A stretch of DNA of 64,000 bases, from contig OX352761.1 of assembly GCA_947095585.1 (NCBI GenBank), positions 108,115,890 through 108,179,889 of the forward strand. The letters run 5' to 3'. The position numbers and the translations under genes were made by a program. The notes beneath the pieces are model-generated. The model did no database searches and was not told where the DNA came from. It saw nothing but the letters and a program-made list of their open reading frames with translations. Source of the DNA: Nephrocerus scutellatus (taxonomy: Eukaryota; Arthropoda; Insecta; Diptera; Pipunculidae). Of the stretch, positions 11,963 to 24,559 are shown in pieces; position 1 is the stretch's first letter, and each line of letters starts with the position of its first letter.

Positions 11963-13975
11963 TTTGTATTTGTCTACCATAGTCTCCTTTTTAGTCTAAA
12001 CACTTCTCCCAGCGGTGCTCCCATCTTTTTGACCCGTCCAAGTAGTACTTGGTACTCTGCAAAATAATTGTTTACGAAGGTGATCTTTTCTCCGAGCGCA
12101 ACTTTTAGCTTGAGTGAGTTAGGGGATATGATGTTTTTCTAGTCGTGTTGCAATAGTCCCAACAACATTCCGCAAGGCGATCGAAAACAGCTTGTAGAAA
12201 ATCGCTTCTTTTCCTGACCTTGTTTGTGGTGGTGCGGTGGAGAACACTTAGTGACTGTAGTTAAGATCGAAAGATAAAAATATTTTTAAAGTGACAGTTC
12301 ACTGTGCCCATGAACATTACTTCGTCATACAAAAAAGTCATAATGCCCAAAATTAACTTTAAAATGCAGCATCTGTGAATGACGAAATTTCGTTTTATCG
12401 TTGATATCACCGTCAGCTACACATATAGTGCGCATTGCAGAATCTTTACAAACACATTAACCCGAATAAGACCGGAAAGTGCTATCGAAGCGTAAATCAG
12501 TTTACACAGAATCTAACATGCATCTCATGTTACAATTACAATTGCATAGAATTTTCTTGTAGGTTGACTCAAATTTTCCTCAGGTAACCTGCAATGCGCC
12601 CACAACAATTACCCTTCAGAAATTTGGTTCAGAGGGAAAAACTGCATTTTATCAACTGTGACTTCTTCAAACAATGTCTTATGTCAATTAGCTTACAAAA
12701 AATGGCCTCACGTCACTCTCACAACTGTCAGCTGTCAGTCACGCTTTTAGTTTTTATTATTGTTGTTAATGTGGCTTAACTTGTGGCATCTTAAACCACA
12801 ATAAGACTATTACTTGGGCGTCATCGTTTCTAGTCAAATGGCACAATTTGGTTGATTTTCTTTTGAACTCATTATCATTGTAATACATTTGACATTTCTC
12901 TTGTTGATATGACATTTAACGGCATATATACGAGTTGAATGATAAAATTTGACATTATGTAAATAATGTGGCCGTAGATGAATATTGGCCGATTCGTTGA
13001 GGTAGTCACTCAAGTGGCATCGGTTGGTTATTAGTTTGCGTTTGCGTGTCAGACTATGCTCGCAGGCTAGACTGTTTTCATTTATTGTTCGAGAAATACC
13101 TACACATACACACCATAAATGTTCAGATAACAGGATTGAAGTTAAACAACAACATTTCAAATTATGTACATTTATTCAATTGTTTGTGCTAGAGGATCAT
13201 CCGCAGCACGCGATGCCATTGTTGAAAATGTCAAAATGGGGTTTCTGCAAGGTGCAATGAGTGTATTCTTTTTCTTTCTTTCTTTTTAAATAATAAATTG
13301 CATATTGCAAGGGTTATTAGCGTCGATTTTTTTGGTATAAATTAATAAAAGTAGTTTTCATTATTAATTATGTTAATAGGTATATACATACAAAGTATCA
13401 CTTAGTCATATCACAGCAAAAAAAAAAGTCAAAGACTGAAAATGAGATTGGCCAACTAATTATTAAATTAAATGGTACATTTACGCATCGCCTTTGATTA
13501 CTGACAGGTAAAACTCTTTCGGGTCTTAAAAAAATATCAAATATAGCTTGTTGTGTTAGTTAGAACAAAAAAAGCACCTTTTTTACAAAAAATGACGTCA
13601 GGCGTTGATTTTTAATACTTCCGCATTGACCCATACATAAATCTGTAGGAAAAAAAAACCATGTTCTATGCCATCGGTCTTGACTTATGCAGGATCTTCT
13701 TCAGATTCAATGAAAACTGGTTATGACTTCTTTGCCTCATTCTTTAAAGAGAACTTCAATCATAAAATCGTTTATGATGGTATTGCAAGATATAAATTTA
13801 AAGAACTATTTTGTGACATAAACATTTTTGATATCTTTCAGAAAGATATTGCTAATTGTATAAACTCTTTTGCCTTAAATTTGATAGTCAATTTATATGC
13901 ATATTGCATTTATTTGAAATACTGCTGCCAAAATTAATTTTCCTCTATATGTTTACTAACTGAGGACGGGTTTTT
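11963..13975. other. No recognisable gene
   Basis: The minus-strand frame of 108 codons at 12834-13160 and its plus-strand overlap at 13024-13260 show no known motif and oppose each other. The 89-codon frame at 13668-13937 is AT-rich and also unrecognised. The last 300 bases may be upstream parts of the LINE that follows. Confidence 0.45.
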
Positions 13976-13979
13976 TTCT

Positions 13980-15420
13980 CTCTTGGTGGAAAACAAGTTC
14001 TATATCACCCAGTCATAAGAATGGATCTAAGACGGCTTTTGAAAATCACAGACCTATTTGTATCTAAATTGCTTAGTGTTCTTAAGTTGTTTGAAGCAAT
14101 TATTATAAATCAATTATTTCCTATCGTTAAAACGCACATAACTCAGAAACAAAATAAATTTTTCCCGAAACAGTTGTTTAGAATATTTGCGAAATATATT
14201 TATTCGACGTTTTGTGAAAACTGTCAAGTCGATTGCGTCCATATTGATCTTTAAAAAGCTTCTGATTCTGTTAATCATAACCTTTCAATTTTAAAACTAA
14301 AGGCTATTGGGTTTCCAATTCCCAATGCTGGATTGGATAAAATCTTATTGATGGAATTTCGATTGCGTACATGATTTTCGTTCGAAATCTTTCCAGGTAA
14401 TGTCAGCTGTACCACAAGGCAATCACCTGGATCCTCTTTTGTTTCTTTTATTTATGAATGACATAAATAGGAATCTAAGGTCATTAAAAAATCTCTTATT
14501 TGCTTATGATGTTAAATATTTTTTCAAAATTTCTAGCGTGGAGGACTCTATAATATTACAAGAAGATTTTGATATCTTCAGCGGTTGGTGGGTGTAATAC
14601 AAATCTCTTGTGTATTAACCATTTAAAATGTAAATCAAACTTTTTTATGGAGGCCTGCTCAACTATTCAATTACACGTCTTGTCTTGGCACGATTTCCAT
14701 TATAACTTTTATAAATTTTTGACTAAGGCGTAATGATGGACTGTGGCTTAACTTTCAGTAAATAGATTTCTGCAAAAGCGTGGACATCATTGGCTTTTCT
14801 TAAAATACACGCTGTAGAGTTTAAAGATATTTTAAAAGCATATATATATCGCAACTGTGCACTCCGTTTTGTAATATGGTTGTGTTATTTGGAACTCTAA
14901 TGGTGCCTTACCCGGCACCAGCCGACCACCACCCCCAAGACACAGTTTAGGGCCAACAATAACTAAAATAACAGGTGTTGTCTGGCAGCCCCTCATACAC
15001 TACTCACCCAACCAAAATGAACGCTCCACCACTGAAACCACCGCTCACCATTGAGTCCCACCCTTTCCGGGCCTTGTATATATGTAAAAAACGGAATTTA
15101 TTCAGTTTTTCCCGAATTTTTCAGGTTAGTATACTCATCCCAGGACTATTACAAACATTTTCAAAAAAATTAGTTAAATCGTTCTAGCCCTTAAGCCTTG
15201 AAAAGGTAACAGACAGACAGAGTTACTTTCACATTTATAATATTATACATAGTAAGGAAGTATGGATTAGACTGGAGAGAATCCAAAAATCTTTTACAAG
15301 ATTTGCAATAAGGCATGTGAACTGGGGTGATTGCTATCCTTCATAATATGGCTAGATCTTTATTGATCGACGTTCAACCACTTTCAGCTAGAAGAGAGAT
15401 TTGCTTGTTAAATTTTGTTA
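13980..15420 (+). mobile_element. Decayed Jockey/CR1-type LINE, interrupted
   Basis: Plus-strand frames in order: FVSKLLSVLKLFEAIIINQL (14041), a shifted VDCVHIDLKKAFDSVNH-like block (14230), the RT core SAVPQGNHLDPLLFLLFMND (14403) and LLFAYDVKYFFKISSVEDS, and after an insertion RLERIQKSFTRFAIRHVNW (15268). The order fits the RT and C-terminal region of a Jockey-superfamily LINE. The catalytic FADD box reads FAYD, so the polymerase is dead as well as broken by stops. It is a different family from the copies at 2085 and 24560. Confidence 0.75.
14905..15246 (-). mobile_element. Helitron-like insertion inside the LINE
   Basis: The LINE reading is interrupted after 'tttggaactctaatgg' and resumes at 'gtaaggaagtatgg'. 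The insert ends with 'acagacagacagagttact' and 'ttcacatttataatatta', which in reverse is the familiar insect Helitron 5' end (TAATATTATAAATG..AAGTAACTCTGTCTG). The other end, near 'cggcaccagccgacc', does not show a clear CTAG, so the 3' boundary is uncertain. Confidence 0.45.
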
Positions 15421-16314
15421 GGGACGTATTTTAAATATATGTGTTATTTTAATTCAATTGGTCACATTGTTTTGGTAGTATTATTAGCAGAAGCAGATAC
15501 TTTTAAGATTTCGGGCGAAAAATGTATTTTATGTATAATCCATGTTTTTTGTAATCATAGAATTACGTTTGAGGGTATAAAGTGTACAAAGAGTTATATT
15601 GCATCGTTATCTACAGTGCATAGAACACTTCCAATCGACGGTAAAGAGCATCTGTAGGCGCCCGTTTACGTCTAATTTAGTGTGCTTTTTTCAAGTTTAC
15701 CAAAAGCAAACAAAAAATCGGCCTTTACTGAAAAGCTAATCACAGTCAATTAACAAGGCAACGGAAAGGCTACCTGGCAGATCCTATGTTCATGTACCGA
15801 AAAAAAGGAAAACCTCGGAAAGTCTGCATTGGAATCAATTCCTAAATTAAATCAGACTCAATTAAAGGTGTACATGCGATTTCGATAGTACGCGATCACT
15901 GAACTATAATGAGAACTTTGAATACAAGATCAAACAAACAGTATTTATTTATTGAAGTGATAGTTTATTAAAAAGTTACCAGCGGTAAAATTTGTACAAA
16001 ATGTCAGTAAATATTATTTGGAAAAAATTCAGATTAGCAGATATGTTGGCTGAGGAAATAGATGAGCTCATAAAATCTTGTATTTCACTGGACTTAGAAT
16101 CAGAGTGCAATGATGAATGATGAGCAATTGAATGATATGGAATATTATGATGATAACAAAAAGATTGCAGATCCTTTTCATCAGATCAGAAGATTAAATT
16201 TTAATTTAAGTTTTTAGATACCAAAATGCATATAATTAATTTGGGCTGCTTTGGGCAGCATAAACAAATCGTTTGGAGAAACTTACAACGGCGGATGAAG
16301 GTAACAAAACCAAC
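15421..16314. other. No recognisable gene
   Basis: A frame of 80 codons (15415-15657) may be the LINE 3' region or chance. A short frame beginning MSVNIIWKKFRLADMLAEE near 16002 is acidic and ends after about 40 codons; it is not assigned. Confidence 0.4.
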
Positions 16315-16690
16315 CTATAACAAATAAAAATTGTCATTTAAATTCTCTAATTGGAGATACGAATGTATGTTATTTGAAAAAATAAAAATTAATTTAAAAA
16401 AAGTTATATGGGAGTTGGAACTCGATTACTTCCAATAAAAAAACCTTTTCAAAAAGCGTTGTCATCGCAGATACACATGTGTACAAAATTTGAACAAAAT
16501 CGGTTAAGTTTTGGAAAAAAATATATATGGTAGCCATTTGGCTTTCAGTCCCGACACCTTACAAATTTTAATAGAAAGTGTTATCATCTGCAAAGTTTGA
16601 ATATAATGGGTCTTAAGAAATTGGGTTGATACCAAAATTTGGCCACAGACAAACACACTGGCACGCGTGTTTAATAAAGAGAATTTAAAA
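16315..16690 (-). mobile_element. REP-B copy (old, nearly complete)
   Basis: In plus orientation it runs from 'ataaaaattgtcatttaaat' and TTAAATTCTCTAATTGGAGA through one and a half internal units ('agatacacatgtgtacaaaa', 'aaatcggttaag') to GTTTAATAAAGAGAATTTAA. All REP-B landmarks are present but diverged, so it is older than the cluster at 30.5-42.5 kb. By the criteria in the REP-B finding, the rolling-circle 5' end is on the right. Confidence 0.55.
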
Positions 16691-19283
16691 AAATCAGAAC
16701 TATCGGAAATACCATCTGTTATAGCGGGTTTTGTTGATAAGATCACCAAAAACTCCAAAAATTGTATGAGTACGTAAGTAGATCTGTCCAATAGAGTGTT
16801 TTCCATCTCCCAATGTGGAGGCATGGTGGTTGCTGCAAGCAGCTTGACATTGTCTATAGAGCTTACTGCTAGAATATCTCGTTGTAAATGAACGGAAGCG
16901 GAATTTTTAATTTCTATCAAATTATGGGACTTTATTTTTTGTTATTCTTCTGGGGGATTCGCTTTGTAATACCCTGTTCCTAGAGGCATTTTGGCTTTGT
17001 TTAAATAATAAGACGCAAAACAGCACGGGTTTTGTATAATAGGAAACATTATACCTATAATATGGACCGATGAAACTCCGTTGGAGGTCGTTGTTGCTGG
17101 ATTTTTTAAAAAACTTTTAAACATTAATAATTGGATATGTATATATCGCACGATTAGGCATTTAGTCCACATCGAACAAGAAAAAACAAAGAAAATCGAT
17201 TCATGGCTTTAGTTTGCTTTACAAATCGGTTTATATATTTTAACATGACCATAATCCGCTTAGGAATTTGTTTCAAATTTACCGCTGGCTGGCTATAAAA
17301 GGATCGGCCGATCAGGCAGGCGATATGAAAAAATGAACCACCTAACAAATCAAACAAAGAAACAGAAAACTAATATTTATTAACAGCGTCAAGGTTTTTT
17401 TTTTGATTCTTGTTCTTGTTAATTTTTTAAATTACCCAAAACCACTCAACATCTGCGTCCCAAACAAAATCAAACAACCATGGAAAATTAATCCGCTTAA
17501 CGCAAATGCCTTGCCATGCGGCGGGTATGCCTTGAATGCCTTGAAAAGCAAATTAACTTTTAATGGTGAGCCATCGAATAAGAGCATCATATCCATAACC
17601 ATTGACCATGTCCACAGCAGAAGGTATAATATGCCTACATAGAAGCAACAGGGAGAATTTTCCTGGAATAACGCCCACTTAACACACATCACATTTAAAG
17701 TTTTAGAACCATCGTCAGAAGAGAAACTGGCAAAGGATGCGCCTGTCAAAATAAATTTCGGAAATCCCATTCCCTCTGCAAAATGGAAATTTGGAAAATC
17801 ATTGAAAAAGCGATCGGCGGCGGGATCAGTGCAAACAAAAATTTAATTAGCCGCATAGAAGAAGAAGTGCGAGAATCCTGGCGAAACAATAGCACCTCTG
17901 AAGGCAAACAATGTGCGAACAATGTACCTGGCCCTGTCAAAATCATGATCGATCCCATGCCGAGTTCTCACCTGTTATGGAATTTCTTATCCTGCCGCCG
18001 ACGCCGAAGACGGGCCGCTGAACTGATCAAAGTCAAATAGGCGCTAAACCAACCAACAACAACCGTACCGAACCGAACAGAGAACAAAAGGTTTTGACCG
18101 GCGCAAGTTGAATACAAAAGTAGGAATGGTATACGCGAGCGAACGAGAGAGGATCATTCGAACTGGAGTGCTGTACAACAATGGGTACAATGGCGGAACT
18201 TAATGATTCGGCTATTCTTTGGTGATGCACACTTCAATTTCGAGCTGCCAGCGGGTTGAACGGAATGAAGTGAGAAATAATCGGTTATTAATGATATTTA
18301 GCTGCATTTACCTGTGAAGAGTTCATTGCGATGATGCCCGGTCAAGTGTTTACCTTTAGCACAACAATCGACCGGCGGCTTCAAATCAAATAACAAAAGG
18401 GAAAATGGCCAGAACAACAAAACCGATAAACAAATCCATCGATTATCGTTTCTCAGAGGTGTTGCTTGATGGGCTGATGCGGTGCACTGATGATCTGAAT
18501 TAGGCCGATCGCACCGATAGCAACAACATGTGTAAATTGTTTTGGGTCAAACGATCTGCGACTCGACGAGATGATCGCAGCCAATTGCTAACTGTTGTTT
18601 CAAACACTTGAGATCGTTTGTTCCATAAAGTCGCTAACGTCTTCCAAGATCATTAACGAACGGCATGGCATTTCCGACAGCTGACCGCATATATTTTTTG
18701 ATTCATCAGGTTCGTCAGGTTATTCGATAGATTCGATAATTGTTGTTATTTTTGTTATATTGGTGATCTCGACAGCATGTGGTGTCAGGTGTTTTACACC
18801 TTGTTGGAAATAGTTTAACACGTCGCCTACTTAATGATGTGTTTCACCTCGAACGGATGATCGCCATTCTTGTCCTGGTATAATCATCGATGACAGTAGA
18901 TATATTTGAGAATTAACGCAGAAATATGCGTGCCCAGTTGAAATTAGAAGGTTTCTTATTTTATTGGGGTACCTATGATGTTGTTAACGAAATATATGAG
19001 TCAATAAACAGTTGGAAGATCATAGTTCTAATATAAGATTAGTTTTCAATTTGAAGGAACATCTGTCGCCTGTCTGTTGGAACTCTATAATTATTGGTTA
19101 AGGATTTTGAAAAGAATAAAATTTTCCCGGGCAGGAAAAACGTTCGCTATTGTATTTAAAGACGACTTAAGAAATCTTAAATTGTATATACACAGCGGTT
19201 CTCTAGATTAGAAGTAGGCAATTTTGAGAAGCAAAAATTATCTTTCTCGTGTTAAGTAAATTCAAAAAACTTCGTTTTTCAAG
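16691..19283. other. No recognisable gene; apparently unique DNA
   Basis: The 138-codon minus-strand frame at 16504-16920 starts in unique DNA and runs into REP-B, so it is probably spurious. The mutually opposed frames around 17403-18040 have no domain. 17.4-18.9 kb has a higher GC content than its surroundings and could hold undetected regulatory or exonic sequence, but I see no convincing exon. Confidence 0.4.
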
Positions 19284-19864
19284 TACAAACTTTTATGTAT
19301 ACATCAATATATATACCACACAGTCCTTTAATATTTGGTAATAATTGCCAAAATATCTGTTTTTGAGGTCGATGCTTTTTCGAAGTATTTTCTTTATTCC
19401 ACTCATCACACGGGCCACACGTCAAACTCGGGATATTAAAATTGGCCCTTGACATTGAGCTGCTCATAAAAATTCAGACCTCTAGGTTGTGCGCAAGGTG
19501 GTTAAAAAGGACCTCAAAAAACGAGAAAATGACGCGATTTCAATCCATCACAGGCGCCACACGCGACACGCGTCATACGAAAGTAATAATAGGATATTTT
19601 GGACTTAAGCACTCACAAAACTTCAACTCTCTATGTCATGTGGAAGGTGGTTATAAAGAAGGTTATAAAGAAGTCGACAAAAAAATTGTCAACCTATCAC
19701 ACGCGACACGCATCATACGCGGAATATAAAAAATGCTATTTTGGACTTAAACACCCACAAAATTTCACCTCTCTAGCTCGTTTGGAAGGTGGTTAAAAAG
19801 GACCTCAAAGTAGTCGAAAATACAGAGAAAAAAGGATCAAGTCAAGTTAAATAAAAGTTTCGTA
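19284..19864 (+). mobile_element. REP-A copy, longest in the window
   Basis: Starts TACAAACTTTTATGTATACA and ends ATAAAAGTTTCGTA, giving an inverted terminal motif of about 11 bp flanked by TA. The interior contains three diverged units about 142-148 bp apart, each with a 'ctctaggttgtg'-like block and GGTGGTTAAAAAGGACCTC (near 19478, 19626, 19768), separated by 'cacacgcgacacgcgtcatac'-like blocks. The 95-codon frame at 19442 is a translation of these units. Confidence 0.6.
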
Positions 19865-19879
19865 AAATGGTGAAATAAA

Positions 19880-20065
19880 CAGTGGTTCACCTTGAATGCA
19901 ATGGGGAATTCCAAAATTTTAAGAGAACAAGCTAACGATAGTTGTATGAAACTTTAATTGACTGAGTCAGAATGTTATGCATTTAAATTGGAACATAAGA
20001 TTGGAGGTAGTCAAAGAACAATCGTTGTTTGTGAACTAAAGTTTTTTTTGTATAAAAAGTCTAGT
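19880..20065 (+). repeat. Isolated Tc1-like terminal repeat
   Basis: 'gaattccaaaattttaagag', 'aacaagctaacg', 'gactgagtcagaatg' and 'gcatttaaattgg' match the end of the Tc1-like element at 7722-7815 in reverse orientation. The likely outer terminus is CAGTGGTTCACC at 19880, 15 bases after REP-A ends. No transposase follows. Confidence 0.6.
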
Positions 20066-20084
20066 CAGCAAGAGAATGAAACCC

Positions 20085-20240
20085 ATCGCAATCGGCTTTC
20101 AATGAACGGCTATACCGCTTCGCGTGCGGGATAGATTTAGAAACATTAGCCTCATAAACGTTCACGCACCTACAGAGGAATCCCCAGATGATGAAAAAGA
20201 AGAATTATTTGAATCCGTCGAACGGGTGTAAATGCTGGCC
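20085..20240 (+). mobile_element. RTE-like LINE endonuclease fragment
   Basis: One plus-strand frame reads LRVRDRFRNISLINVHAP then TEESPDDEKEELFESVERV, the start of the RTE-type apurinic endonuclease ('..I.L.NVHAPTE...DEEK..F...LE'). The frame breaks directly after. It is followed within 200 bases by a Jockey-like LINE. Confidence 0.65.
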
Positions 20241-20424
20241 TTAAATGCAGGGAGAGTAATGCAGGTATTCTCGCAATTGACATACTTGCCACCTGGTTGT
20301 CCATAGGCCCCGGAGGTATGTAACAAGATCATAGAACCGTAATGCAGCACGTACTGAAGACGTTAGGAATTGGCAAAGAAGATGGGACCAATCAAGTGAG
20401 GGTAGATGGATTCATCGATTAGTA

Positions 20425-21380
20425 GTAATTCCAAGGCATTTGACACAGTTTGGAATCAAACTCTTTTGTCCAAAATGCGTGTTTATGGAGTCGATGAAAA
20501 AAAAACTTCTTCTTTGGATTAGAATTCCAGGGCTCTGCTTTGTCCCCGACACTCTTTCTTATTTTTATTAATGATCTCTTGTCCATTATTTCTAATCCAA
20601 TTCACTATTTCGCTGACGATTGCATTCTTAGCTTCTAATATAAGTTTGAGGAACGTCCCTCCACTTCTCTTGTGGAACTCAAACAACTACATATACAAAT
20701 CACGTTAAATTCCGACCTGGACAGCATAATAAAATGGGGAGAAAACAAATCGAGTAGAATTAACAGTTTCCAAAATCCAATGCTGTCTTCTGTCGTCTTA
20801 GCGAATACTAAATCCAATGCCATTATCCATGAATGGCACTTGCATTTAGAAAACCGAAAAACTCGCAATTCTCGGTATGTGCGTTAACGATAAGCATCGT
20901 TGGAACGACCACATATTTACCGTCACCAAAAATTCTGCGAAATGTTTGGGTTTTCTTACCCGGTGCAAGAAATATTTCACTTCTTCGGAACTGGCTACTT
21001 CTACATGGCTTTTATTCGCCCTAAACTTGAGTACAATTGTCATACCTGGTCTTGTACGCCTAAAACAACCTTGCGTCAGCCAGATAGAATACAAAACCTG
21101 CGATAAAACTTATCGGTGACAAAAATATTGCGAAATCAATAGATTCGCTTAGACACCGCAGAAACGTTTCCCGCTTGTCTCTGTTTTATTGCTTCTGGTG
21201 GAAGAAAGTGCTCAAGAGAAATAACCAGCTGCAATCCACCTCTCCATGAACTCAACCGCAATACTCGTAGCGCTCTTAATGCTCATCCGTTTACGCTCAG
21301 CTCATCTTCGAACGTACAGTTAAGTTCAAGGATTCGTTCTTCAACCGTACAACACGTATGTGGAATGCTCTGTCAAGCTC
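20425..21380 (+). mobile_element. Decayed Jockey-like LINE (same family as 2085-3840)
   Basis: Starts inside the RT at 'AFDTVWNQTLLSKMRVYGVD', continues SPTLFLIFINDLLSIISNP and HYFADDC, then KSNAIIHEW, MCVNDKHRWNDHIFTVTKN and FIRPKLEYNCHTWS. Several frameshifts separate these blocks, which is why they appear in three plus-strand frames between 20672 and 21119. The 3' end is cut by a SINE at 21396. Confidence 0.8.
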
Positions 21381-21395
21381 TGTCCTTCCACATCA

Positions 21396-21692
21396 CGCCG
21401 TGGCTCAGTGTAAGTGCACATGAATACTGAGCAGGAGGTTCGTGGTTCGAATCCCAGTAACACCAAAAGTATTTTTCACGATGTCCCACTCTCGCGAATG
21501 GATGACAAACGTTCCAAGAGTAATAACTTGTCACGGAAAGCTCTTCTCAATTCGCCGTTCGGACCCGGCCTTAACTTGTGGGTCGTTTCCATTTGTGGCC
21601 AAAAATAATATACAGGCGCAACACAAATTGTCGCGAAAAGCTAGGCCTTGGAACGCAATGGTCTGTCGCGCCCAATATATGGTCAGGATGTG
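21396..21692 (+). mobile_element. tRNA-derived SINE, nearly full length
   Basis: GCCGTGGCTCAGTG (A-box region) and GGTTCGTGGTTCGAATCCC (perfect B-box GGTTCGAATCC) are followed by 'cagtaacaccaaaagtattt', 'gatgtcccactctcgcgaat', 'aattcgccgttcgga' and the tail 'aggccttggaacgcaatgg', 'tctgtcgcgcccaatata'. This is the best copy of the family here. It landed in the 3' part of the Jockey-like LINE. The 144-codon frame at 21442-21876 is a translation of the SINE and of flanking DNA. Confidence 0.75.
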
Positions 21693-24555
21693 TCCGGACC
21701 ATAGTTTAAGCTTATTCTGTTTGACCAATACTGAAATGCGTGAAAACAGCACCTGGCTCACTTTAATTCAGCCGAGTGCAAATTTAGTGTTTCCACATCA
21801 GCTTGACTATTCGACAGACACGAGCACCTTTTCCAGATCTTCAATCCAACCAAAGTTCTGTTGTGTAACAAAGTAACTTTTGTCCACTTAAATGCACAAA
21901 GCCAACTGGGATGACCTGAACAATTTCTTTATTAGATTATTAACTTGCCACATATTACTAAAAGTGGTGTGAATTAAGTTGATGCCCACAGCATGCAACT
22001 TTGTGCTGCCTCTTAAATTGTCATATGATTATCTAGAGCACATGTCTAATAAGTGGACTAATAAGCGATAATTGCCGTTTGCATTTCAATGAGAAATAAA
22101 CAAAAAAGTAATTTTTTTAAAAACGAGATAACAAGAATACCAGAAGCACAAGAATGAGAGTGAGCATCAAGACAAGAATGGCAAATTAAAATTCATTCAA
22201 AGCCACTTTGTATATCATTTAGATTTTGATGTGAAATGTGATACCTAAAGGTGAGAAATGCAGGACAAACAAAAAAAAAAACTCCAATGCTTCAAACCCA
22301 AGGGTTAATCAGCATTTGACTTCCTCCTGCCAAACGAAACGAATGATAATCGTCATCAGACAGACATAACCACTGCGTGGGTTGGTGCAAGCGACCTTTA
22401 ATTAAATTACACAAATTATTGGGATCGTCATTGCTGTTGTCGATGTTGCTGTACATGTGAAATGCGCAACTGCGACCGTCGAAGAAGAGGAAGAAGAAGA
22501 GTTTTCCCAAATATTCCATCGAACTACCGCGGCACACGGCTATAATAAAAATAACACGGACAATAAATATGACAACCTGTAATTTTGTCGCCCATTGTGT
22601 CGTTGTCGGAGCATTCTAATCGCAGACTAAAGACGAGTATTAGTACATCAGCCAACGAGCGTGAGCGTCACCGCCATTATGTTCTACTTGTTACGAGTAT
22701 CCTTAGCTTGGCTACTACACCTTCCACCATTCACTGTAATTATTTCCCTATTTTTCATAGCCACTGATGAGGGATGGTGATGTGATGATGGAGAGTGCAG
22801 TGCCATTGCCATTTTAAATGTGTGCGAACAGATGTACGAGCATTTCTGCCCTGCGATAAAGCAACTGATAAGATCTTTCGTCGGTTTCATCCGTGGGATT
22901 GACTTGGCCTGATATAGGGGCAGTTGAGTTTCCCCTATTATCCGTCGATATTTCTTCCCAAAAGTGCGCACGGATCAAACTGATGGTGAAACCATACCAC
23001 TTGCATTGCCGGTTGCCGCACTAACCGCATGCATTGTTGTTGACGTGTTGAAAACGAGCAGATGAACTGTCGCGCCGTCGCGCTCTTATCCACTTCTGGA
23101 ATCTTCTGGAATTTGTGGTGTTCTAATTTCCTTTAATTGCTGTATTTAGGATGTAATTTATAACAATCGTGCATGAATGAAGCAGGACACTGCCATACAC
23201 GAATGAATGAGACGGATATGCAAACACCGAACACCATATGTTTGAAGGTAGATACTCTGCTCCTGTTTGTATGTTTGTATAAGAGTCAGCTTTAATTGGC
23301 CAAAGTAACTTTATCTCCGGAATATATGGGTATACCACATGTACTTAACAACTATTTAACATACCATGTTATGTTTATAAGAACCTATACTTTTTTTAAC
23401 AGATTTTAGTATAAAATTAAGGAGAGTAAGAATTAATATAAGCTAATTCCTTATGTGACTAAGGTTGCATCAGGTTGCATCAGATTTGAGAGGTGCTGCG
23501 AAGGTCCGTTGGCTTTAATTCTTGCACCAGCTAAACCTTTAAGTTAAGTGCAAATCCCGTTTCAAAATAGTGTGTAACATAGTGTAGAATGAGCAGCATG
23601 TCTTCGAATAGACGTTCCTGTACTCTGCGCATTCAGCATTATATTCATACACTCTCAGTTTGGTGCAAAATCATTATGAAAGTAACTAACATCTATAGAA
23701 AGAACTGTCGGAGCACGGTCGGTTTTGCTTACAGGGCATAACCCGACTGGACGTCATATGTTCAAGTCCTACGCTACGCTAAAGGTAACAAAGAGATTTG
23801 AATAGTGAACTCACTGGGAACAAGTACCTACAATGGAACGACGGTCTGAGTGCTTTGGTGTGGTTTTTCTCGAACCATGACACAAACACATAACAACTAA
23901 TCATTTAATCTCAATTATACCCTCGTAATCCCTTGAAGGGTGCGCTAATCATACATCAACACACCTCTGTCACTTTATCTCAGCTACCCGAAAACTATGG
24001 ATTCGAAGCAAATATCACTATCGATCCCGTCAACAAAAAAAAACTGTAAGATCCTCCCAATCCCGTGAAGCGTGCGCTACTTTAAAAAACGCACCATAAA
24101 TCACACTTCGTCGACCCACCATTGTCGTACTAACGCGAGCCCGAAGCCAATGGAGTCGATATTAATATTAATCAATATCAATGGTATGACGCAGCCGATA
24201 CTGCTTCGTGATAGCTGTAGCATACCCTTGAGTTTGGCTGTTTCACAAAGAGGCCTGTCATATGTCAAAACTCACTTTAGATTTCCATGAAAAATGTCAA
24301 AAAAGAGGTAACATTTTCATTAATCGCTGCACAGAAAAATCACATTCACGCTACCTGCAAAATCTGCTCACACTATTGAGACCTATTATTTAATTTAATG
24401 TCAATTGTCTTGCAACGAAAATATTTCCATATTTTATTTAAAAGTGTTGCTCCCATTATGGTTTGTGCCTCTGTTAAAAATTTTTAAACAATGAATTGGT
24501 TTGCTTGTGTTATTTTGTCCTAGTTTTAGAACCACTTTGTGCGTGAGTGACAAAG
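21693..24555. other. No recognisable gene; apparently unique DNA
   Basis: No domain or splice pattern could be supported. Frames of 60-95 codons (22292-22971, 23123-23338) lie opposite one another without motifs. A degenerate SINE-like stretch ('gttcaagtcctacgctacgc') lies near 23760. Confidence 0.4.
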
Positions 24556-24559
24556 CCAA

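Noticed and set aside
16504..16920. 138-codon minus-strand frame, the longest outside the gag
   Set aside because: Its second half is REP-B sequence and its first half shows no motif; chance frame in repeat-flanking DNA.
21396..21460. Functional tRNA gene
   Set aside because: Only A- and B-box-like sequences are present; no cloverleaf can be completed, and the same segment heads multiple SINE copies.
21442..21876. 144-codon plus-strand frame
   Set aside because: It reads through the SINE and flanking DNA; the other SINE copies do not keep this frame open.
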